From contig OX155973.1 in NCBI GenBank assembly GCA_944548615.1, forward strand, positions 545,501-609,500: DNA of 64,000 bases, in the 5' to 3' direction. The stretch is from Micropterix aruncella. Taxonomy: Eukaryota > Arthropoda > Insecta > Lepidoptera > Micropterigidae. A program made the position numbers and the translations under genes. Below are positions 20,995 through 31,774 of the stretch, piece after piece (the first letter of the stretch is position 1; each line of letters starts with the position of its first letter). The notes below the pieces were generated by a model. It saw nothing but the letters and a program-made list of their open reading frames with translations. It was not told the origin of the DNA and ran no database searches.

Positions 20995-21110
20995 TAGGTT
21001 AGGTTTGGTTAGGATTGGATTCCTATACAGTGATGAATCTAGGGGGAGGTTAGGTTAGGTGAGGTTAGGATTGGATTCCCATACAACGGTGAATCTAGTA
21101 AGAGGGGGTG
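20995..21110 (+). repeat. GTTAGG-rich tandem duplication
   Basis: Two ~57-bp units (gttaggttaggtttggttaggattggattc and a variant) with several GTTAG words, just inside the intron after exon C. The words resemble the insect telomere unit TTAGG, but the array is too short and mixed to be a telomere tract. Confidence 0.5.
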
Positions 21111-22205
21111 AAGATCAATCTGCGTCGTGAGGGCTAATTTGTTGGGTAGTGAACAATTTTCCTGAAAAGTATCAAAGCACGCAGTAAGTGGCTGTGGTGA
21201 ATTTCAAATTTCAAATTGCAAATTATTTATTGAGTTCAAATTATGAGTATATTCAATATACAAAAGTCTTAACCTAGCTAAGCAGCCGCCTACTCCAAGG
21301 TAGACAATATTTTAATTATCCTAAGAAATCTATAATATTATTTTTATATAAATAAACAAACAGAAATATCTTAATTACCTAATTTTAATAAAAAATCGTA
21401 AGAAAATGTCATGAAAATTGTCAATATTATTTTATTTTAAAACATGATAAAAATACATATATAATTATATATGTATTAATAAGTATTAATATGTATTAAT
21501 AATATACAAAATAAATTCACAAAAATTAAAATTAAAATAAAATTACAATTAGAAATCATCAATTTATATTACTACATATAGATACTATTATGTTTTTATT
21601 ATAAAGATTCAATTATTTAATAAGGTGTTCAATATCTGCATTTGTACAATTTAAGAGGTAGGCACTCAAACTATTTTTAAATTTATATGAAATTTTAATG
21701 TCTTTAAAGGAATGTCTTTAATGTCTTTAATGAAATTTTAATGTCTTTAATGTCTTTTAATGTTTGGTGGTAGGCAATTATAAAATTTGCGGGCAAGATA
21801 AGAGAAACTGGATTGGCCAAAAGCGGATCTCCTGAGTGGTATTGCAAAATTTGTTTGTTTCGATCTTCTTGTTACACGAAATTTCTGGCTTTTTTTCTGT
21901 TCTCCTAACTCGCTCTGGAATTTAGCGAGAGTTACCTACCAGCAAATGATTTTTTAAAGAACACAAAATGTTATTATAAAAAAATCAACTGTTCCACAAA
22001 CTCTATTGTTCCTCATCCGGAGAGGTTTTTAACATAATTTACAGAAGAACTGGTACAGAAAATCTATAAGTCATTTGGAAAAGCCATTTTGGAACATGCC
22101 TATCAGATCCGGATCCCATACTTTGGGAGGGATATCGACCTTCTAGAGAAGGTCCAGCGAAGAGCGACTAAACTGTATTCTAACTTGAAGCATCTAACAT
22201 ACGAG
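21111..22205. other. Intron C, AT-rich with LINE scraps
   Basis: AT-rich. 21750-21880 resembles a minus-strand LINE C-terminus (QEDRNKQILQYHSGDPLLAN). 22080-22200 resembles a plus-strand CR1-like end (words like [11 protein letters not shown], frameshifted). Both are weak. Confidence 0.35.
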
Positions 22206-22610
22206 AAATAGGGATTGCAATCTCGGTAGGAATACCGAGATCTCGAAATACCAAGATCTCACACTGATTTTGCAAGATTAATTTGCAAAATTTTTTCTAA
22301 AATCTTTGATCAAGATAGACATAATTGAAATAACCATTTTTCTCAAACGAATAGTGCACTTGCTTGTCCGTCTTCATCTGTAGATGCAGTTGTTATAGTA
22401 GACCCACCGAACGAAAGTAATGATGATGATAACTTGCCTCTATCTTTAGCAACCGCAACCACAAACACATAATAATAATAAACTCTTTATTTGCACTTAA
22501 CTCGTATACAAAAAGGCGGAGTTTATTGCCACATGGCAATGTCTTACAACTAACCTAAACACAGTGGTACATGCGCGCATTGTGAAAATAAAGATTATTA
22601 TATAACATAC

Positions 22611-23262
22611 AACTTGGGTTGTCGACTACAACGGGCGAGCCCGTCACCTCAGGAAGTTTTAACGATTAGTCGTTCTATCTCCCTGGAGTGAACGTAGAAG
22701 ACTTGGGACAAAAACAGTCCACCATCTAGCTACGTCACAAGCCCGTAAGAGGCCAACGCCTTAACCGCGAGATAGCCAGGGATGTTACATGGCGGGCCGA
22801 CACTCGCGCCCTTACTTCCAATTATGACCAGATTACTCCGGTCTCTTGATTGGTTCCGAGTTCGAGGTCGCTTGCGCGGTCCTCTCCCTTACGAAGCGGT
22901 GAAACGGTGTATACCGAATCTATCGCGGACCACAGCGTCCTTTGCCCGGCTGTTCACCCAGGATCGGATCGTTTCAAGAGCAGTCGCCGTAAGGTCCGCA
23001 ACCACCCCCGCTCTATAGGAAACAGTACTGCTTCCAGACTTCCCCGACTGTTAGTCAGAGTGCACAGTCGATTGGCTTACGCCGCACGGTGAGCAGACCG
23101 TCCAGGAGCGCCAGAAGTTTGATTCCCAGGGGAAACTGACCAAGGCCAGAGTTCTACCCAGGCTCGCACTTCATGCGTGGAGGCCGTCGGATGGGTGTTG
23201 ACCCGTGAGTGTGACCAACCCTGAACAGAATGGGTCTTCGTGGCCAACCCAGCAAGGGCCCA
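22611..23262 (-). repeat. GCR repeat
   Basis: Reverse copy starting aacttgggttgtcgac (3' end on the minus strand) and ending cagcaagggcccat. The flanks share ataacata (22602-22609 and 23265-23272). The plus strand is open from 22782 with a sequence like that of the other reverse copies, but it is cut short by a small deletion near 22,970. Confidence 0.75.
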
Positions 23263-23316
23263 TACATAACATATAGACAAGTGGAAGAATTTAAAACTAA
23301 TAATGCCCGAGGAGAC

Positions 23317-23317
23317 A

Positions 23318-23350
<33 letters not shown>

Positions 23351-23352
23351 TT
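23317..23352 (+). repeat. (CT)n microsatellite
   Basis: About 36 bases of nearly pure CT, followed by TTTT. Confidence 0.9.
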
Positions 23353-23965
23353 TAATGAGATGGTTTTGAAAGCCTGACTACAAGAACGTCCTTCACGTGG
23401 AACTGGTTCGTCCATTGATAAACTTATAAGAAGGTAAATTATTCTTCTTGAATCAGGGGAGATAAAATCACAATACCTGCAGTTTGCCTACCAATGCCTG
23501 TTATCTGTGGTATAGGCAAGTGTCGAGGCAGAATGGGCATTTTCTGCCGCTGGATATCTGACACACAGCATCTGAAGTCGATTAGCTGACGAAACTCTAG
23601 ATGTGTTGTGTTTTTAAAGAAGTTACTTTCAAAATAATTCCATTTTTTTAAATACCTAAATGATCAAAAATTTATTTTATTTCATTATTTCGCCCTTGAG
23701 ACGTAACGTTACCAAGTTATTTATTTAATTATTTATACGTACAAGAAAAAAATACAAGGACATGCATAAGTGCTGTTGTACATGAGGAATAATTAAGAAC
23801 AAACATTATTATAGCGAAAAACATAGCTCTATGTATATAAATATGCTGCATAAATAAGTTGCAATAGAAATAATCAAAATAATTATAAATTTAAAAAATA
23901 CTATTCTAAATCTGCGAGATCTCGCAAAATACCGAGATCTTGCGAGGTTAGACTTTTGAATCTTG

Positions 23966-24740
23966 CAACTACCAAGATTGGCCAGTATCTTAAACTAAAC
24001 TGATGCTTAACATTAGGAACTTAAGCACCTTAACAAATTAACGAATTTGTTGGCATTCCGTTTCATCAAAATTAAGAACCGGTCTTAAATTTTCCGTTTT
24101 CTCTATGGCCGTTCCAAAGCGGTGTCTTAATTTTGACAGCTCGGTCACTCCCTCGCCCGCCCGCCGTCGTCTTGTCACCGCACGCTGATTGGCGCTACGT
24201 TTTCGTTTGTTTAAAAATATACAAGGCTTTTTATCATACAATATACACGGCTAAAAATATTCAAGGATTTTTTTATAATACAATATACAAGGCTAAAAAA
24301 TATATAAGGCTATTTATTGTAATATACAAAAAATATTGATACGGGGAGTTTCAGGGCAAAATAAAAATATTAATTAACGATTACTTACGATAATCGGCGC
24401 TCCTCGTCCCTTCTTCGATTTAGAAGCGAATTCTGAGCAAACATCTTTGAAATCGTGATAAAAAATCTTCGAAATCACGAGAGAAACAAGGGCTACACGG
24501 CGACTGCTCGACGCAGACTGCTCGATTTAGAGCGTTATTAATTAGGACCCCGAACAAGACCCATCCGCCATGACATTTGTAAAAACGGAATACGAAAAGG
24601 GTCTGGACGGTGCTTAACATCAATTTAAGAGCCCGATAAGCATAAGCGCGCCCCGGTTAGGGCCCATGAAAGCGAATACCAAAACGTCAGTTCAAAATTA
24701 AGCGTCGTTTTCGCGCGTTTTTAAACCCAAAGTAAGAAAC
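23966..24740. other. Intron C, small tandem repeat
   Basis: 24,220-24,350 holds three or so irregular ~45-bp units with the word caatatacaaggcta. The remainder is unclassified. Nothing coding recognised. Confidence 0.4.
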
Positions 24741-24959
24741 GGAATACTGGCCTGAAGGTTTTGCTGCAAGATTATATTCACTAACGAGGAAAGATTGGCG
24801 ACTCTCGGTCTGACCACCTAAGACCTGCGTTGCGCAGGGCACGAGGTGATTTGATAAGATCCTGACTGCATAGTATGACGTTCCTGGGTAGCAGACCATT
24901 CTACGGCATGAACACCAACGCACATCTGCATGGGCATCATCTGAAACTCCAGCATCAAT

Positions 24960-25210
24960 CAATTCATTCATAACCATAGAAACATTTCCTCAGCAGTAGA
25001 GTGGTAAACGAATGGAATGCTCTCCCTAGTGAAGTGATCAGTGACAAAAGTGTCAATTACTTGACTCATTATAACAATTAATGAATAATTAAAAGTCTAT
25101 ATTATAATAAAATAATAATAAAATTAATATAATTAAAGTAATTAATAATATAATTAAAAGTAATAATAAAAAAGTCTACTAAAATAATAAAAATAATAAT
25201 AAGAAGAATT
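24960..25210 (+). mobile_element. LINE C-terminal scrap with A/T tail
   Basis: A frameshifted plus-strand reading gives FSSRVVNEWNALPSEVISDK near 24,985-25,060, a phrase typical of the C-terminus of Jockey/CR1-like proteins. A run of aataataa words follows. Weak and short. Confidence 0.5.
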
Positions 25211-25850
25211 GTCAAGGATCACATTTAATGGTGATATTTTGCCGGGCGTCATGTTTCAACCAGGAATCAATATTGGCTGTAAAATAATACTTATAGTATA
25301 GGAATATACATTTTTAAATCTTCGTCTAGCGTTTAAATATCCTGGGGGTTTTGTATACAAAATGCCTGTGCCCAAAAGTGGTCTGCATTCGAGGGAGTTC
25401 TTATTTGGGTCTCTAAATTAGTTTGATACTCACAGAGCGCCGCGTGTACTGCTGCCGTCTAAGTGTCAGGACTTGTTCCAATGCAGCGACTTCTTTAGTT
25501 TAATGTACGTATATTCGGCAAGTTAAAAAAAACATACAGATCATTTTTAGATCATTTTCTAATAAGCAGTAATTTCATTATAATATAGAAAAATTGTCGT
25601 ATAAATACTCTATAAATAAGTTTTTAAAAATAGTCAATATTTTTTTTTAATAATCAGTTAATAAGCAATAAGTTTAACAATAAACTCAACACTACAGTAA
25701 CAAGATACAGAACAAAATAGATTTAATAAATGGTAAATTGTATTTTAAAAATTAAGACATCCTTGTCAAATTCGTTTTACACATTTCTTAAATGCAACCT
25801 CTTGAAGTATTTTAATTTCTACTGGCAACGAGTTGAAAAATTTAAACCCC
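25211..25850. other. Intron C, AT-rich
   Basis: No exon or element recognised. Confidence 0.4.
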
Positions 25851-26069
25851 AATTATAAAAATGATTTCTGGTATAAAGAAAGCCGCACTTTGGGAATTAC
25901 TACATTATTTTTATTGCAAGCGTTATGTTCATGCAGACTCGAATGCTTTTCCTCGTTTTTCAAAGGACGATGGGCAAAAATGTATGAACCCTGGCCTAGA
26001 GACCAATAACGATGAGTGATATGTATGTCATTAGAATTAGAGGTATTTTTATGTTCTACAACTTTTTCT
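25850..26069 (-). mobile_element. LINE C-terminal scrap
   Basis: Minus-strand frame LEKVVEHKNTSNSNDIHITH ... IPKVRLSLYQKSFL, like the C-terminus of CR1/Jockey-like polyproteins. The copy at 26805-27060 shares the word PKVRL-x-YQK. It is joined directly to a Penelope-like end. Confidence 0.5.
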
Positions 26070-26350
26070 AGGGCGGAAAATCTCAAATCGCCGCGGGAAA
26101 AAACTTATGGATAAGAAATAAAAAAGATTTATTTTTATCGCCTTTGGGTTTATATAAACAATATAAAATTGAAGACTATCGCGGTTGTTTGACATTATAA
26201 ATAGGATAAAAACGAATTTACCGCGTGAAATTTGTAGCACCCGACGTTTCGGTGACGTTGCAGCCGTCGTTGTCTGAGGTAGACTGGTGCCGAAATGTCG
26301 GGTGCTACAAATTTCACGCGGTAAATTCGTTTCTATCCTATTTATGATAA
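26070..26350. mobile_element. Penelope-like element ends, head-to-head
   Basis: 26,195-26,270 holds, on the minus strand, the terminal sequence gaaacgtcgggtgctacaaa and tttcacgcggtaaattcg. 26,290-26,350 repeats the same words on the plus strand. The same terminal sequence lies beside a Penelope-like coding piece at 33,479. Inverted end pieces are common in Penelope-like elements. Confidence 0.6.
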
Positions 26351-26804
26351 ACAATATTTTACAAGGATACATAATACTTTTCAAGGTTATTAATAATAAT
26401 CACTCGTATAAAAACAAAAGCACGATTTATTGTGAAAGAACTCTGTTTTTGGAACAACTCGAAACGTGCTCTGCCGCTTATCTGCGGTTTTGTTCATCAT
26501 CATCATCATCATTTATTCATTCCATAAAAGCATTTCACAATACTGAGGAACATGTCAAATTTTACAATCATAATTTACCGGATGATAAAACCGCTTTGAT
26601 TAATTAAAAGGAAAAAATAATAATAATTGTAATCAGAGGCGATTACTTAAAAATAGTCAAATTTACAAAATAATCAATAATCAAACAATAGATAATAATC
26701 AATACAATGAAAAAGAAAAATTATGAAACATGCGTAATTAAAAACAATGTCAATAAATTCTAAAACTTAGTGCGAAAGTATAGTCTTAATATGGTTATTT
26801 ATAA

Positions 26805-27060
26805 TCAAGCAATTGTGGACGCAATATCATAAAAGTCGTCCAGTTTGTAAAGGGCATGTTTGACTAACTGATTTTTCAAGCAGATTTCATATGCTGCCAT
26901 CTCAAGTCTTCTCGTCGATGACGGTAAAGCATTGAACAATTTAAAACTAATATAGAAAAATGTTTTTTGATATTTAGTCAAGCGTACTTTAGGCAATAAT
27001 ACATTGTTTATATGTCGCGTATTATGGCCATGTTGAGTGGAGTGAAGTTCGCAATTTAAA
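26805..27060 (-). mobile_element. LINE C-terminal scrap
   Basis: Minus-strand frame MPKVRLTKYQKTFFYISFKL, FNALPSSTRRLEMAAYE ending DIASTIA. Typical C-terminal end of CR1/Jockey-like polyproteins. Upstream parts are missing. Confidence 0.55.
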
Positions 27061-27419
27061 AGATTCTCATAATGGATATACTTATTAATGGACCAGAGTT
27101 AAAAAACAAAAAGTTTTATTCATATATAATCAATATAATAATATTTTTATAAGAGTATTTAAGTAGGTATTATTTAGGACCTTGATTATCCTTGAAAAAA
27201 ATATTATTTATTGTATAATGTAGGTATATAACACCCAAAGGCGATAAAAAAGTATTTATTTTTAATTTTTTATCCATATTTGTAAATAGAACCAGTTGTA
27301 AAACATAGAACCAGTTGTAAAACATATAAAAATCTTTCCGATGACGTATCACTCATCGTTATTGGTCTCTAGGCCAAAAACGCCCGTCCTCCTTTGCTTT
27401 CGCATTATTATTATTATTA

Positions 27420-27890
27420 TTATATTATACACTAGCAGCTTAAGGCTGATGCGTGTATATCACATGCACTTGTTTTTAAACTTGTGACTGTTTTGCACTT
27501 AGAAAATTGTCCAGTTTGTTTTTAAAGCTATTGACAGAGATAGCACTGATCACTTCCTCTGGCAACGCATTCCAGACATCCACTACACGATTGGTCAAAA
27601 AATATTTCCTGGGGTTCGATGCAGCAATTGTCTTATTTAGCTTCAACGAGTGTCACGCAGTTGCTTATTGGTGTTCAGGGTATACATGCTCTCTAGGTTG
27701 GGCACACCGTAATAACCGTGAAGCATTTTGTAGCTTTCTATTAGGTCTCCTCGCTGCCTACGTTCCTCTAATGTTGTCAGGCGAAGTTCTTTCAGTCGTA
27801 CTTCGTATGGTTTGTTCCTCAGCGATAGCACCAACTTTGTTGCTCTTCTCTGAACTCTTTCCAGGTGCTCTATATCCTTCCGCATAAATA
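27420..27890 (-). mobile_element. LINE C-terminal fragment (CR1/L2-like)
   Basis: Minus-strand frame [55 protein letters not shown]. The [11 protein letters not shown] and TTLEERRxRGDLIE words are characteristic of the C-terminal region of CR1/L2-like LINEs. The 3' part runs to the ttattattattat word near 27,410. Frame breaks after 27,643. Confidence 0.7.
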
Positions 27891-28339
27891 AAGCACTGAT
27901 ATATAAATTCAGATTTAAAAGTTAATATATTTTTATTTTTAAAGATCGGAGCACAGTGATCGTCTCTTTTTAACCCAAATATCGTCCTGAGAGCTTGCTT
28001 TTAAAGTACCTATAGAAATACGATGGCTATCTGGTGCATTAGCCCATGTTGAGATAATATGAACACATACATTTCTAGAATGGTTTTCGTCTTGATTTGC
28101 ACTGCAAAATCATCGATCAGTTTCGTATCAAGCGAAATCATCCATAGCTTCCTAGTAGAGTTGAATGGAAAGTTTATCGTGGACAGAAGTTTCATTTTGG
28201 GTCCCCGAACTGCCGTGGGCTACGGTGCGCCACTGGGTAATACCATTGATTTTATTGTAATCATAATCATAATCATAAGTTTTTTATTCAAAATAGTACG
28301 AAATCGTAACTTTTTGACGTCAATAATGCATACAAACAT

Positions 28340-28860
28340 ACATAAATGATAAAAAATTAAGATATTGTGACATTATAACAAATTATTGTCACATATAACG
28401 TGTTATAATCATCGAGGTAACCATTTTATTTCCAAGGGTCTTTGTCGTCTAGATAATCATTTATTTTATAGTAGCCCTTTAAGTACCTACAGCTTTTTCT
28501 TAATAAATGACTTAAATTGTATCACAGATAAATTTTGCATGTTTACTGGGACTTTATTGTAGAAGCGTATACATTGCCCTTTGATAGATTTTGTGGTTTT
28601 GGAGAGTCGACTTTTATGGTCAGCAAGTTTATTTTTATTTCTAGTATTGACACCATGCCTATCAGAGTTTTTTAAAAACAGTTCTTTATTTTTATGCACA
28701 TACTCGTACATTAAGTTTTCATAGATGTAATGAGATGCAAGTGTCAAAATATTTATTTCTTTAAATTTTCCGCGTAACGACTGTCTAGCACCCAATTTAT
28801 AAATATGTAATACCCTCCTCTCTCCTATGCCTTTTTATGTTATTATGCGATGTGATGGTT
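28340..28860 (-). mobile_element. LINE C-terminal fragment
   Basis: Minus-strand 102-codon frame (28795-28487) with HGVNTRNKNKLADHKSRLSK and KGQCIRFYNKVPVNMQNLSV, the C-terminus of a Jockey/CR1-like polyprotein. The 3' UTR extends left. It ends about 50 bases before exon D. Confidence 0.65.
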
Positions 28861-28908
28861 AAGGGTGGTCTCCCCCTTAAATGGTTAATGATATTGTTTG
28901 TCGGTCAG

Positions 28909-29080
28909 GCTACAAAGTATAGCGATTCGAGCGGTCAGCCAGCGTCACTACCGACCCACGCGAGTACACCCCCACACGAGCGACCGACGAATGCGGCCGA
29001 GATGCGCTCGGGCGAGCTGGAGCGCTCGCACCGCCGCAAGTCCAGCGCCGACTCGAGCAGTTGCTCCACTTTGCCTCCAG
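28909..29080 (+). CDS. Internal exon of AJM1-like MYND protein gene (exon D)
   Basis: Exon after a tgtcggtcag acceptor in phase 0, matching exon C. It reads ATKYSDSSGQPASLPTHAST, then MRSGELERSHRRKSSADSSS, and ends CSTLPP plus one base at cag|gtagga (phase 1). Together with the gt that begins the next exon this gives Gly. The segment is Ser-rich with a basic HRRKSS word that could be phosphorylated (inference). Like the other exons it is GC-rich. A 260-base open frame covers it from 28837, but the part before 28909 is intron. Confidence 0.8.
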
Positions 29081-29379
29081 GTAGGAGCGATAAGTAAGTT
29101 TCTACCTTACAACTTCTCTTCTCCATCTTCATCATCTGCGCGTCGTCACACACTCGTCACCCGCGAGCAGGTGGAGTTTGCCATGTTATTTACTTCTCCT
29201 CCTTCTATTCTCTCCTGGAGCAGCAGCCGATGTTGTAGCCACAGTCTGATGGAGCAGCAGCCGATGTTGTAGCCACAGTCTGATAGCTCCGGCGTCTGAA
29301 GAGAAACATGCGTCCGAGCTGTATAATCCTCGCTGTGGTTTTTAAGGTCCTCGATCCAAGCAGTTTGTTAGGATTCGGA

Positions 29380-29885
29380 TATATTTTTATTTTTTGTTTA
29401 TTTGTTGTTTGGGGTTTTTTAAGACTTGTAACACTGCGACCATTGCTGATCTATTGTGTTCGCCACCTATGTCATGTAAGAACCGCAACAGGCTTTTTGC
29501 GCCAGATTGTTTCACCTCTTCAGGTTGGAGGTAATGACAGGGGAGTTTCCTCTGCCCCTTGGCAGAACCTGCACATTTTCTTGTCCCGGAGCTTGAGGTT
29601 GTACATGCGTTTGTTCAGGCCACAATGCCCCGTAAGCGCCTGCACCTCATGTGCGAGTGTGGCCCGCTGATGCGTAAAAGATACACCCACTTGGGTGGTC
29701 ATTACCTCCAACTTGAGGAGGTAAAACAATCTGGTGACGAAAGCCTGTTGCGGTTCTTAAATGACACGAGGCTTAGTGTCGAACTATAGTAGGTGGCGAA
29801 CACAATAGATCAGTAATGGTCGCAGTGTTACAAGGCTCATAAAGACCTTAGAAAAGCCCCACACAACAAATAAAAAAATATAAAA
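29380..29885. mobile_element. Inverted pair of LINE 3' ends
   Basis: 29,380-29,640 is a minus-oriented 3' end of the family at 7305 (its tail reads ttttgtttatttgttgtttgg on the plus strand). 29,641-29,885 is a plus-oriented 3' end with its own aacaaataaaaaaat tail. Both tails point outward. The plus part reads LHLMCECGPLMRKRYTHLGG. A deletion in the minus part matches the segment present in the plus part. Confidence 0.7.
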
Positions 29886-30077
29886 AACACGATGGCTCTT
29901 CGGGGCATCCTCTTGCGGTGTTTCCAGAGCAAACTATCCGTTTTATAAAAAAAACACCCGATTTTTCATAAAGTATTTAAATTTAGTGCTAAATACTTTA
30001 TTTTGTTTTGTACTCGATATTGTTGTTGTTTATTGTTTGTTTGTGGGTTGCTTGTTTGATATGTACCTACATAATAC

Positions 30078-30102
30078 CTTTTTTTTTTTTTTTTTTTTTT
30101 TT
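30078..30102 (+). repeat. Poly(T) tract
   Basis: A run of about 25 T, probably the reverse of a LINE tail. The region to 30,290 is AT-rich. Confidence 0.6.
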
Positions 30103-30299
30103 ATTTATCCATATTAATAACATATAATTAATTAATTACAAACTATTGATTAAAAACTAGTAGTGCTTAACATTAATACTTAATTAATCATTGATAAAAA
30201 AAGAAGGTACAGGCTCATGTGGATTTTACTGCCTCACTAGGCTTGGGCCTGTGTCGAGGCAGTAGTCTAGTGAAGGTTGTCTAGTAGCAGCCGTGTGTT

Positions 30300-30460
30300 A
30301 AAAAAAAAATATAATAATATATACATACATACAATACACATGTATATATATATATACACACATATACATACATATACACATATACAATATACATAACATA
30401 ATAGTAATATAACACTAATATTATATTTATATACAATATATATATATATATAATATATAA
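30300..30460 (+). repeat. TA/CA-rich low-complexity tract
   Basis: Alternating tata/taca words for about 160 bases; long reading frames here are artefacts of the repeat. Confidence 0.75.
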
Positions 30461-30567
30461 CACTATTGATAGATATTTTTACCTTAATGATAATTATAAC
30501 GAAGATATGTAGTTAACGTAGATATGTAGAGCAAATACCAAAAAAAGAACAACAGCAATAATATTTT

Positions 30568-31090
30568 TTTTTTTTTTTTAGACAAGAATTTTAAATAGGT
30601 TTTCGGTTTCCCTTCTCCCTTTGTTTAGTAGCCAACACACCACCATTTTCTTCAGCACGACTGTCGATGTTGACGTCAATGCATTCCCCCCCACCTCAGA
30701 TATGAACATATTGTAAATCCTCGGCGCGTGAAATGCATAATGTCGCTGTCCGTATGCTGAGTTTTTCGTTTGTTGGGGTTGGTTATTACGGTTTCTGGTA
30801 TCGTACTTGTGCATAGAGGTATTCTGAGGCACCAGGTCATGTCTATAGTAGTAGATTACTATTGTTCGTATATATAATTGTCTGATGTCAAGTACTTGAA
30901 ATTCATTAAATAGTAAATCGGAAGGGTAGCGGTAAGGTTTCTTGTTGATTACTCTAATTAGGGCTTTTTGGGCCTTTATTACCTGCATCCGTAGATTTAT
31001 TTTTTTAATATCTGTATCTGCGCACCTGCGGATCTTTGAAATCCGGCACAGGCCTGGGGCAAACAACACGATTACACGACAAATAATAGC
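30568..31090 (-). mobile_element. LINE C-terminal fragment (CR1/Jockey-like)
   Basis: Minus-strand 163-codon frame (31069-30578). It begins LFAPGLCRISKIRRCADTDI, then VIKAQKALIRVINKKPYRYP, FNEFQVLDIRQLYIRTIVIY, and HDLVPQNTSMHKYDTRNRNN. The KALIRVI-x-K-x-YR and HxYxTRNR words mark the C-terminus of a non-LTR polyprotein. A T-run at 30,567-30,579 is the poly(A) tail on the minus strand. 5'-truncated. Confidence 0.7.
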
Positions 31091-31140
31091 GCGCTATAGG
31101 GTAGGGCTTCCAGGGCATGTCATTTCGAAATAAATGATCA

Positions 31141-31752
31141 ATGTTATTTCAAAATTACAACAATCCTAGCGACAACTTCCGCTTAACGTACATACGTAAA
31201 CGCCTTCATATATGTAAGTATAAATTCCCTGAAAGTCTCGGATGCACGGCTCTCCTTCCAGATATAACTCTTTACGCCCTATCTCGGAAGATGGCCCTTA
31301 TTGTAGAATTAACTGTTACATGGGAATCAATTATCCCAAAAGACCTCGAGTACAAATTGAATGAATACCATGTGCCTCTGTCTTATCGGATCGGCTCCCG
31401 GAATGGCTTCACTGTACAAATTCACGCGGTAAATGTTGGCGCTCATGGCTTGTCAGTTAAATCTCTGTTTTACCTCTGAAGATTTTGGTCTATCCATAAA
31501 TATCTTAAGCAGCGATTTCCGTACCTCCGATAAGGTGAACGCTCTTATGTAGCAAGACAGCTGTCCTAAACCTAATACAGTCGGTCGTTAGTCCGGAGTC
31601 CACGTCTCACCCACCAAAGGTGTAATAACGGTATTATGATGGGCTCGACTCCAGTCGGTGAATTCCATGGCGTCTTTGCGTGTATTTTATTTTATTTTAA
31701 AACTGCCCTCTTTTCTCTATGCCAACTCCAGAGTGGCCAAAACCTGGATATC
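31141..31752 (+). mobile_element. RLE LINE 3' end next to the last exon
   Basis: Plus-strand frame (31141-31479) with YKFPESLGCTALLPDITLYA, RKMALIVELTVTWESIIPKD: the PD...(V)EL block of the RLE domain, the best preserved in the window. The 3' UTR follows to ttatgatgggctcgac (31635). A second LINE piece (aaaactgccctcttttctct) runs at 31,697-31,752, only about 20 bases before the exon E acceptor. Confidence 0.7.
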
Positions 31753-31774
31753 ATTATTTTTCTTGCTCTTTCAG

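Larger units (their letters stand above)
22206..23965 (+). mobile_element. Decayed hAT element (BED-type), with insertions
   Basis: Left end gggattgcaatctcggtag and right end ...cgaggttagacttttgaatcttgcaa look like decayed, partly inverted ends with repeated ccgagatct words. At 23,470-23,630 a broken plus-strand frame gives SVEAEWAFSAAGYL and RLADETLDVLCFLKK, the hAT dimerisation region. A LINE 3' tail (22468-22600, minus) and a GCR copy (22611-23262) lie inside. No target duplication could be fixed. Confidence 0.5.

Noticed and set aside
29380..29885. Simple twin-priming inversion
   Set aside because: Both halves have their own 3' tails, which one twin-priming event does not give.
31636..31774. 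Open frame extending exon E upstream to a Met at 31636
   Set aside because: This part is LINE sequence and intron. A strong acceptor at 31774 and phase agreement with exon D place the exon start at 31775.
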